Shown here in pieces: positions 33,652-39,975 of a stretch of 39,975 nt of DNA; the stretch's first letter is position 1, and every line of letters begins with the position of its first letter. Source of the DNA: Spirochaetales bacterium (GTDB taxonomy: Bacteria; Spirochaetota; Spirochaetia; JAFGDJ01). Location of the stretch: assembly GCA_016932135.1 (NCBI GenBank), contig JAFGDJ010000033.1, positions 1 through 39,975 of the forward strand. Reading direction: 5' to 3'. The notes under the pieces are model-generated. The model did no database searches. It worked only from the letters and a program-made list of their open reading frames with translations, and was not told the DNA's origin. The position numbers and the translations under genes were made by a program.

Positions 33652-34620
33652 ATGAACAAGAAAATTCTATGTATGCTGATCATCCTGCTTGCAGTAAGTC
33701 CGTTTATTCTGTTTGCCGGCGGACAAAAAGAATCCGGTCTGATTAAGGTCGGTATCGTCAACAATCCGCCGTCCGAATCGGGCTATCGCGCGGCGAACGT
33801 GGCGGATTTTGAAAAGGTCTTCACGGAAGCGAACGGGTATGAGGTTTCGACCTTCTACAGCCTGAAGAACGATGAACAACTCAACGCGGCCGCTCAGTTT
33901 ATCACCGACGGCGTGGACTATATTCTTATATCCGCGGCGGCCACCGACGGTTGGAATTCGGTTCTTACCAATGCCAAGGAAGCCGGTATCAAGGTGTTTC
34001 TCTTTGACCGGATGCTGAACGCTGCCCCGAGCCTGTATGAAGCCGCCGTGGTTTCCGACATGGCGAATGAGGGTGATACGGCCGTTGCGTGGCTGAAAGC
34101 TCAGAAGCTGCCGGTATACAATGTTATCCATATTCAGGGCGCCATGGGCAGCGACGCGCAGATCGGCCGTACCGCCGCTTTGGACAGGGAATTCGCCGCC
34201 GGCACCATGAAAAAAATCGTTCAGCAGACTGCCACCTGGGATGAAGCCGAAGCCAAGAAGATTGTCGAATCGGTGATCAATTCAGGAGAGCCTTTCAACG
34301 TAATCTATGCCGAGAATGACGGCATGGCCAAGGGCGCCGTTGCGGCTCTGGACGAAGCCGGCATCACCCACGGTATCGACGGAGATGTGGTTGTCATGGG
34401 TTTCGACTGCAACAAGTGGGCCCTCAGGGAACTGCTGGCGGGCAACTGGAATTATGACGGTCAGTGCAGCCCCTTCCAGGCGGCGGTCATCGACGGAATG
34501 ATCAAAGAACTCGAAGCCGGTGGAAAGCTGGCGTCAAAGAAAGTAATTTCCGATGAAAAGGGTTTTGACGCGGCGACGATTACCCAGAGTGACATTGACA
34601 CCTACGGGCTTGGAGATTAG
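33652..34620 (+). CDS. Sugar-binding protein of a CUT2 ABC importer (YtfQ/AraU-like)
   Basis: 322 residues from the ATG at 33652, behind AAGGAG; an upstream in-frame start at 33631 is not needed. Signal peptide about 1-22, ending LFA, then GGQKESG with no lipobox Cys. The mature part is a family 4 periplasmic-binding protein (ribose/galactofuranose type), with KVGIVNNPPSESGYRAAN, FDRML and VVVMGFDCNKWAL. It binds a monosaccharide for the ATPase and two permeases downstream. With araA/araD close by, L-arabinose or another furanose is a fair guess; the closest pattern I recall is E. coli YtfQ (galactofuranose) and Shewanella AraU. Confidence 0.92.
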   Translation: MNKKILCMLIILLAVSPFILFAGGQKESGLIKVGIVNNPPSESGYRAANVADFEKVFTEANGYEVSTFYSLKNDEQLNAAAQFITDGVDYILISAAATDGWNSVLTNAKEAGIKVFLFDRMLNAAPSLYEAAVVSDMANEGDTAVAWLKAQKLPVYNVIHIQGAMGSDAQIGRTAALDREFAAGTMKKIVQQTATWDEAEAKKIVESVINSGEPFNVIYAENDGMAKGAVAALDEAGITHGIDGDVVVMGFDCNKWALRELLAGNWNYDGQCSPFQAAVIDGMIKELEAGGKLASKKVISDEKGFDAATITQSDIDTYGLGD

Positions 34621-34678
34621 TATTCATTAAGCAAGCCTCTTCAATTGAGGAGAGGAGCTTTGCCTTAAGAAAGGATGT

Positions 34679-34728
34679 GCGGCGCGGAGTGTGTGTATTT
34701 CCCACATGCTTTTCGCCGCCATTTTTTT
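34679..34728 (+). terminator. Imperfect hairpin with T-run between binding protein and ATPase
   Basis: GCGGCG (34679-34684) pairs with CGCCGC (34714-34719); an inner TGTG/CACA extends the stem. ATTTTTTT follows (34721-34728). It lies 33 nt before the ATPase start and may lower expression of the downstream genes relative to the binding protein, as is usual in such operons. Confidence 0.6.
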
Positions 34729-34761
34729 AGTTTCCAAAGCGAAGAAGGTGGTTCATTTCCA

Positions 34762-36279
34762 ATGAAGAATGACATTGTTTTATCCATGCGCGGAATTTCC
34801 AAAACCTTTCCGGGGGTTCGAGCCCTGCACAAGGTGGATTTTACCCTTAATGAAGGGGAGATTCACGCATTGATGGGTGAAAACGGGGCCGGCAAATCAA
34901 CCTTAGTCAAGGTGTTAACCGGAGTGTATCCAAAAGATTCAGGGCAGATCAACCTGGCCGGAGCCGGCGATGACGTAACGATAAAATCACCTCAAGAGGC
35001 TCAGAATCTGGGCATCAGCACGGTGTACCAGGAGATATCTCTGTGTCCCAACCTGACTGTCGCGGAAAATATGTTTATCGGACGAGGCGCTTACCGTTTT
35101 GTCCATTGGCGCTCCCAGGAAAAGAAGGCGACAGAAATCTTAAGGAAGCTTCATATCCCGACGACCGCAACCCGGCAGCTCGGAACCTGCTCCCTGGCTG
35201 TTCAGCAAATGGTCGCTGTCGCCCGGGCCGTTGATATGGAATGTAAAGTCCTTATCTTGGATGAACCGACCTCTTCCCTGGATGAGCAGGAAGTTGCTTT
35301 GCTTTTCTCCCTGATGCGGGACCTGAAGTCCCGCGGCGTCGGTATCATCTTTATAACCCATTTTCTTGAACAGGCCTATGAGATAAGCGACAGGATAACC
35401 GTCCTAAGGAACGGAGAACTGGTCGGAGCCTATGATATAAAGGATTTACCCCGGCTGAAACTTATTTCCGCCATGATGGGCAAAGAAATAGACGACATGT
35501 CGGAATTACTCCATCGAAAAAAATCGTTGAAGCTGGATAATCCGGTGGTGTATGAAGCTTATGGTTTATCCAGCGCCGAAGGCACAAAACCTTTTAACTT
35601 TATAATTCATCAGGGAGAAGTAAACGGGTTTACCGGACTTCTCGGCTCCGGCCGTAGTGAGAGCGTCCGCGCCGTCTTCGGTGCCGACAGGATTACCGGG
35701 GGAAAAATCAAGATAAACGGTAAGGATGCTAAAATCTCAAAACCAAAGGACTCCATGAAGCACGGCATCGGGTATCTCCCCGAGGACAGAAAAGGGGACG
35801 GTATCATCGAGGACCTTTCCGTCCGGGAAAATATCATCCTGGCTCTGCAGGTGTTGAAGGGTTTTTTTCGGCCTTTTTCGAGAACCGAGGCGGAAGCCTT
35901 CGCGGATGAGTACATCACCTTGCTGGGGATCAAGACTGCTTCGACGGATACGCCTATTAAATCCCTTTCGGGGGGCAATCAGCAAAAAGCGATCCTCGCC
36001 CGGTGGCTGCTCACCCATCCGCAGTATCTTATCCTGGACGAACCGACCCGGGGTATCGATGTGGGCACAAAGGTTGAAATACAGAAACTTGTCCTGAAAC
36101 TCGCCGAAGAGGGTGTCAGCGTCACGTTTATTTCTTCGGAAATAGAGGAGATGCTTACCACCTGTTCACGGCTGATTGTCATGCGGGACCGTAATATAGT
36201 CGGCGAATTGAAGGGTGATGAAATGACACAAAAAAATATTATGCACACCATAGCCGGGGAGGTTGGGCATCATGGTTAA
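34762..36279 (+). CDS. Sugar ABC transporter ATP-binding protein with two ABC domains (RbsA/YtfR-like)
   Basis: 505 residues from the ATG at 34762, after GAAGAAGGTGG; the frame open to 34675 runs through the hairpin. The first domain has Walker A GENGAGKST (39-47), a Q-loop and Walker B LILDEPTSSLD, with a divergent signature. The second has a degenerate Walker A (GLLGSGRSES), signature LSGGNQQKA and Walker B LILDEPTRGID. This asymmetric pair is typical of CUT2 ATPases. It energises the two permeases that follow. Confidence 0.94.
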   Translation: MKNDIVLSMRGISKTFPGVRALHKVDFTLNEGEIHALMGENGAGKSTLVKVLTGVYPKDSGQINLAGAGDDVTIKSPQEAQNLGISTVYQEISLCPNLTVAENMFIGRGAYRFVHWRSQEKKATEILRKLHIPTTATRQLGTCSLAVQQMVAVARAVDMECKVLILDEPTSSLDEQEVALLFSLMRDLKSRGVGIIFITHFLEQAYEISDRITVLRNGELVGAYDIKDLPRLKLISAMMGKEIDDMSELLHRKKSLKLDNPVVYEAYGLSSAEGTKPFNFIIHQGEVNGFTGLLGSGRSESVRAVFGADRITGGKIKINGKDAKISKPKDSMKHGIGYLPEDRKGDGIIEDLSVRENIILALQVLKGFFRPFSRTEAEAFADEYITLLGIKTASTDTPIKSLSGGNQQKAILARWLLTHPQYLILDEPTRGIDVGTKVEIQKLVLKLAEEGVSVTFISSEIEEMLTTCSRLIVMRDRNIVGELKGDEMTQKNIMHTIAGEVGHHG

Positions 36280-37351
36280 TAGTACCACGTTGGTCAAAGG
36301 GCTAAGAAAACTGTCACAATCTCAACTGGCGATACCCTTGTTTGCCCTTTTTCTGGTTATTGTTTTTAATGTGTTCAGAGATATCAGTTTTTTTTCCATA
36401 TCCGTTAAAACGAACAATTTCGGCAATACCGTTCTTTCAGGAAATTTAATCAGCATACTGAACGGAGCCTCCGAGCTCGCTATTCTGGCCATCGGCATGA
36501 CCTTGGTAACCTCGGCGACAAAAGGACAGGATATAAGCGTCGGCGCGGCGGCGGCCATAGCGGGAAGCGTTTTTGTCAAAGTACTTCGGGCCAATGAAAT
36601 AACCATGCCGGTGATTCTTCTAGCCTTGCTGACAGCCTGTATTGTCGCCATTCTTTTTGCCCTGTTTAACGGTATGCTGGTTGCCCGATTCGATATTCAG
36701 CCGATGATCGCGTCGTTGATAGTGTTTACGGCGGGACGACCGATAGCCTATTGGATAAACGGCGGAGCAACGCCCAATGTCGACAGCCCCCTTTTAAGCT
36801 ATATCGGAAGTTTTATTCCGGGGATTCCCATTCCAAGTCCCATTCTCATTGTCATTGCCTTCGGGATATTGATTACCCTGGCCCTGAGGTTTACCAATCT
36901 TGGATTATACATACAATCGGTGGGTATCAACGAACGAGCCGCCCGCTTAAACGGGATAAATCCCGTTTTGATGAAACTGCTGGTATTCATGATCCTGGGG
37001 GTTTGCGTTACTATCGCGGGTTCCATCAATGTCTGCCGCATAGGGCTTATAAACCATGAAACCATCCTCATAGATATTGAAATGGACGCAATTTTAGCCG
37101 TTGCCATCGGAGGAAACGCCTTAAGCGGCGGTAAATTCAAATTGGCCGGGTCGGTTATCGGTGCCTATATCATTCAAGCCCTGACGATCACGCTTTATGC
37201 CATGAAAGTGTCTTCCACGGCGGTGAAAGCCTATAAGGCCATCGTTATTATAGTTATCGTTGTATTAGGTTCGCCGGTGGTTCAAAAATGGGTCCTCCAA
37301 ATACGCGACAGGCTCTTTAAAAAATCGATGAAACTGGTGGAGTATAAGTGA
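36272..37351 (+). CDS. CUT2 sugar ABC permease 1 (YtfT/AraW-like)
   Basis: 359 residues from the ATG at 36272, with GGGGAGG 9 nt upstream and an 8-nt overlap with the ATPase gene. About nine hydrophobic segments. ATKGQDISVGAAAAIAGS and IGGNALSGGKFKLAGSVIGA are the conserved BPD_transp_2 stretches. It forms a heterodimeric channel with the next gene, which starts two bases after its stop. Confidence 0.92.
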   Translation: MVNSTTLVKGLRKLSQSQLAIPLFALFLVIVFNVFRDISFFSISVKTNNFGNTVLSGNLISILNGASELAILAIGMTLVTSATKGQDISVGAAAAIAGSVFVKVLRANEITMPVILLALLTACIVAILFALFNGMLVARFDIQPMIASLIVFTAGRPIAYWINGGATPNVDSPLLSYIGSFIPGIPIPSPILIVIAFGILITLALRFTNLGLYIQSVGINERAARLNGINPVLMKLLVFMILGVCVTIAGSINVCRIGLINHETILIDIEMDAILAVAIGGNALSGGKFKLAGSVIGAYIIQALTITLYAMKVSSTAVKAYKAIVIIVIVVLGSPVVQKWVLQIRDRLFKKSMKLVEYK

Positions 37352-37352
37352 T

Positions 37353-38411
37353 ATGGAATCAGTAAGGAAACAGACCGGCAAACCCAAGGAGCCCATTTCA
37401 AGCACAACATTGCTCCTTACTATAACGATCAGCACCTTTATCGCTATGTACCTCCTTGCCATGATTGTCTGGGGCGGCGGATTCCTGAATCCTCAGCAGT
37501 TCTTGGACATTTTCAATAACAACGCGTATTTAATTGTGATTTCCTGCGGAGTCACCCTGGTTATGATAACCGCCGGTATAGATATTTCGGTGGGAGGCAC
37601 GGTCGCCCTGATAACCATGGCCTGTGTTGTTTTTATGGAAGACTACAGTGGAAGCGTAGCGGCTTCAATCATTCTGGCTTTGGGTATCGGACTGGCCATG
37701 GGGATAGTACAGGGATTTCTGGTAGCATATTTGAAGATACAGCCCTTTATTGTCACCCTGGCCGGTATGTTCTTCACAAAAGGGATGACCACCATCGTCA
37801 GCAAGGCTCCGCGCACGGCGACCAACGAAGTCTTTCTGGCAATGAAAAATTTCCGCATTGAACTTCCCTTCGGCACTTACGGGAAAACCGGTAATTTTAT
37901 TCCCGCCAGAATCGAGCCGGGTGTCATAATCGCCCTGGCAATTGTATTCATTGTATGGGTTGTTCTTAAATGGTCACGCTTCGGACGCAACGTCTACGCC
38001 GTGGGCGGTAACTCGGAAAGCGCGCTGATGCTCGGTATAAATGTCAAGCGCACAAAATTCTTTGCCTACGTACTGAGCGGTATATTCGCGGGCATCGGCG
38101 GTTATGTCTATCTGATGCACACCGGGGCGGGAAACGCGGCGAACGCGTATCAGGCGGAAATACAGGCCATTGCCTCCTCCATTATCGGCGGAACATTATT
38201 AACCGGCGGCGTGGGCAGTGTGATCGGGACGCTCTTCGGCGTGATGTCTTTAAAGACGATAAACAATATCGTAATCGCGTCGGGATTGAGGGAGCCCTAT
38301 TGGCAGAGTATCACCACAGGGCTGATGTTGTGTTTCTTTATCCTGCTGCAGAGCGTCATTCTCACTCTGCGCAAAAAGAAGCGGCAAGGGTTCACAACTG
38401 CAGATGTATAG
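37353..38411 (+). CDS. CUT2 sugar ABC permease 2 (YjfF/AraZ-like)
   Basis: 352 residues, multi-pass. MITAGIDISVGGTVALITMA and IIGGTLLTGGVGSVIGTLFG are the family signatures. Two unlike permeases in one operon (YtfT plus YjfF order) separate this importer from the simple ribose type with one permease. The ATG at 37353 follows the upstream stop by one base. The operon appears to end here, at a strong inverted repeat. Confidence 0.92.
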   Translation: MESVRKQTGKPKEPISSTTLLLTITISTFIAMYLLAMIVWGGGFLNPQQFLDIFNNNAYLIVISCGVTLVMITAGIDISVGGTVALITMACVVFMEDYSGSVAASIILALGIGLAMGIVQGFLVAYLKIQPFIVTLAGMFFTKGMTTIVSKAPRTATNEVFLAMKNFRIELPFGTYGKTGNFIPARIEPGVIIALAIVFIVWVVLKWSRFGRNVYAVGGNSESALMLGINVKRTKFFAYVLSGIFAGIGGYVYLMHTGAGNAANAYQAEIQAIASSIIGGTLLTGGVGSVIGTLFGVMSLKTINNIVIASGLREPYWQSITTGLMLCFFILLQSVILTLRKKKRQGFTTADV

Positions 38412-38431
38412 CGTTGATTCAGCCCTGCGAT

Positions 38432-38469
38432 TCAGATTTCATGTATCCCCGGGGATACACGGAATCTGA
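38432..38469. repeat. Strong inverted repeat after the ABC operon
   Basis: TCAGATT (38432-38438) pairs with AATCTGA (38463-38469), and TGTATCCCC (38442-38450) pairs with GGGGATACA (38451-38459) with no spacer; three-base bulges tca and cgg lie between the arms. No T-run follows on either strand. It may act as an RNA 3'-end stabiliser, a factor-dependent terminator or a protein-binding palindrome. The rest of 38412-38594 shows no gene. Confidence 0.8.
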
Positions 38470-38594
38470 CCCTCAAACCAAGGGGATAACGCACCCAGGC
38501 AAAGACTTTCAGGATGTTCGGATAAGCGAAAACGGGATCCCCCTTGGCTGTTCCTGTGGACAAACCGGCGGCAATGTCATATCGTGTTGAAAAC

Positions 38595-39797
38595 ATGTTG
38601 AGTAAGGAAAGAAAACCGAAGATAGTAAAAACTCTGGGTGTGGTACTGTTGGCCCTTGTAGCTTTAGGCGTGCTCGCTGTCGGGATATTTCTGGCAATCA
38701 ATGTAAACTTTTCAAACCCGGAGGACCTGAAAGCCTTTCTGGACACGAAAATGAAAAAACTGGACCTGGCGGGTCTTGCCTTCGCCGTGGTGGAGGGGGA
38801 TACGCCGGTGGAATTCCATTCCTATGGATACGCCGATCTGGTCGAGGAAAGACCGATCACCGAAGACACCCTTTTTCAGATGGCTTCCGTTTCAAAAACA
38901 GTAACCGGTACGGCGGTCATGCAGCTCAGCGACCGGGGAAGGATAGATATCGATGAAGATATAAATACCTATCTGCCCTTTGATGTGAAAAACCCCTCCC
39001 ACCCGAACAAGGCTATAACCACGCGCATGCTGCTGACACACACCTCGTCTATTATTGACAACTGGGATGTGTACGATTCCTTCTACACCATCGATGCAGG
39101 CGGTGGTGATCCCACCGTCAGCCTGGCGGATTTCAACCGGGGGTACCTGACAAAAGACGGCGAATATTACGATGCAGAGCTGAATTTTTCAGCCAAGGTC
39201 CCCGGCACATACTACAAATACTCCAATTGCGGCTATGGGCTGTTGGGGTACCTGGTGGAATGTGTGAGCGGCACGGATTTCAATATCTACTGCACTGAAA
39301 ACATATTCACACCCCTCGGCATGGACAGTACCCGGTGGTTTCTGGAAGAGATCGATCTGGACCGACTGGCAAAACCTCACGAGGGCGAAAAAGCACTGCC
39401 CTATTACGGCTTCGCGACATACCCGGACGGCTGCCTGAGGACCTCCGCCGGGGACTACAGCAGGTTTTTATCCATGTTTATGCACCAAGGTACACTGGGT
39501 AATGTGAAAATCCTGGAAGAGAGTACAGTGGCTGAGATGTTGAAACCCCAGGTAAGGGATCTGAATGAAAACCAGGGTCTGACATGGGATCTAAAAGTGC
39601 CGGAGGAAATCTTCATAACCTGTGACAGCTATGTCTACGGCCACAGCGGCGGAGACCCGGGAGTATCCACCATGGTAATGTTTAACCAGGATATAAAGAA
39701 AGCTGCCATCCTCTTGATCAACAGCGATGTGGAGATGAAAGAGCTGATTACCTATCGACAGATAGTAAAACGAATGGTGGAGGAGATTTCCGAATAG
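38595..39797 (+). CDS. Membrane-anchored serine hydrolase, class C beta-lactamase family
   Basis: 400 residues from the ATG at 38595; in-frame starts further upstream lack a ribosome site, and this one is only weakly preceded by GTTGAAAAC. One membrane segment near residues 9-33 should anchor it outside the cytoplasmic membrane. The catalytic SxxK motif is Ser98-Val-Ser-Lys101, the Tyr-Ser-Asn motif is at 209-211, and the KTG-equivalent is HSGG at 350-353. Members include esterases, D-aminopeptidases and peptidoglycan DD-peptidases; HSG in place of KTG points to an esterase or peptidase rather than a true beta-lactamase. The substrate is unknown. It is transcribed alone after the inverted repeat. 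Confidence 0.9.
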   Translation: MLSKERKPKIVKTLGVVLLALVALGVLAVGIFLAINVNFSNPEDLKAFLDTKMKKLDLAGLAFAVVEGDTPVEFHSYGYADLVEERPITEDTLFQMASVSKTVTGTAVMQLSDRGRIDIDEDINTYLPFDVKNPSHPNKAITTRMLLTHTSSIIDNWDVYDSFYTIDAGGGDPTVSLADFNRGYLTKDGEYYDAELNFSAKVPGTYYKYSNCGYGLLGYLVECVSGTDFNIYCTENIFTPLGMDSTRWFLEEIDLDRLAKPHEGEKALPYYGFATYPDGCLRTSAGDYSRFLSMFMHQGTLGNVKILEESTVAEMLKPQVRDLNENQGLTWDLKVPEEIFITCDSYVYGHSGGDPGVSTMVMFNQDIKKAAILLINSDVEMKELITYRQIVKRMVEEISE

Positions 39798-39815
39798 AAA
39801 GGGCTGTCCCTTTCT
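39796..39815. terminator. Candidate hairpin terminator after the serine hydrolase
   Basis: AGAAAGGG pairs perfectly with CCCTTTCT around a four-base CTGT loop, starting in the stop codon of the gene. No T-run follows on the plus strand, so it is a weak or factor-dependent terminator. Confidence 0.5.
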
Positions 39816-39975
39816 GAAACCGCCGTACAATGCAACCTTTGTAATCGACCTTTCTTACATTTGAAGCCACACTACATCGAGTCTTGGAGAGGCTCAGTGC
39901 GCATACGCGCTTTACCTTTCCCGGATACCACCGATTGACAATCCGGTTCCAGTTCCCTATCGTTTCTACCACTAT
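39816..39975. other. Right-edge sequence without supported gene
   Basis: No coding region is supported. A stretch near 39882-39906 (GGAGAGGCTCAGTGCGC) resembles, from memory, dispersed non-coding repeats in many bacterial genomes whose translation reads LSLSK. This is a weak resemblance only. The minus strand is open for 74 codons (39748-39972) but matches nothing I recognise. Confidence 0.25.

Noticed and set aside
33590-33655. 21-codon leader frame MLIAALPLIFF... overlapping the start of the binding-protein gene
   Set aside because: No ribosome site precedes it and it spans the hairpin/T-run element; the overlap with the ATG may be chance.
39748-39972. 74-codon minus-strand frame at the right edge as a transposase remnant
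   Set aside because: No transposase motif was recognised, it runs into the end of the serine hydrolase gene, and the AAAGGG/CCCTTT hairpin alone does not define an insertion sequence end.

Overview
The window looks like a chromosomal segment of an anaerobic, saccharolytic spirochaete (Treponema/Spirochaeta-like). The main clue is the two ABC substrate-binding proteins, whose signal peptides end in AGGSKE or AGGQKE with no lipobox cysteine, a form I associate with spirochaetes. Other clues are a threonyl-tRNA synthetase without a TGS domain, a MutS-like membrane ATPase and many sugar-uptake genes. This assignment rests on recalled family patterns, not on a marker gene. No rRNA, tRNA, CRISPR array, transposase or complete insertion sequence was recognised.

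Layout. (1) 1-333: no gene; two tandem near-consensus leftward promoters with A/T-rich upstream DNA drive something beyond the left edge. (2) 334-6091, minus strand: an operon read from a T-box leader, thrS - M32 carboxypeptidase - membrane protein of unknown function - pgsA - HAD phosphatase. (3) 6297-18379, plus strand: two transcription units, each starting with a consensus promoter and a Moco-type riboswitch. The first drives an NAD(P)-type aldehyde dehydrogenase. The second drives a molybdenum aldehyde oxidoreductase (mop) followed by seven tightly packed genes: a flavin/Fe-S/CCG redox protein, a small Cys-rich protein, a methyltransferase, a C-GCAxxG-C-C protein, a radical SAM protein, an AMP-dependent ligase fused to an HD domain, and a histidine phosphatase. 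(4) 18394-20139, minus strand: MutS-like membrane ATPase. (5) 20206-28318: an arabinofuranoside locus. A minus-strand operon (GH127 beta-L-arabinofuranosidase, binding protein, two MalF/MalG-type permeases) diverges from a LacI regulator and GH51 alpha-L-arabinofuranosidase. The 330-bp divergent region holds four AAACGTTT operators and three candidate promoters. (6) 28379-33338, minus strand: araA-araD-LacI behind a perfect promoter and operator, preceded by an orphan galactitol-type PTS IIC and a possible 38-residue membrane peptide. (7) 33652-38411, plus strand: a ribose/galactofuranose-type ABC importer (binding protein, double ATPase, two permeases). (8) 38595-39797: membrane-anchored class C beta-lactamase-like serine hydrolase.

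How it fits together. Regions 5-7 form an L-arabinose module: oligosaccharides enter through the MalFG-type importer, are cut inside the cell by GH127 and GH51, and the sugar is isomerised and epimerised by AraA and AraD. No ribulokinase (araB) and no ATPase for the MalFG importer are in the window.

The most interesting part is region 3. Two paralogous riboswitches with compensatory base changes control a cofactor-independent aldehyde dehydrogenase and a molybdenum aldehyde oxidoreductase. The latter travels with a conserved but poorly understood set of redox and modification genes that I recall from the Desulfovibrio mop neighbourhood.
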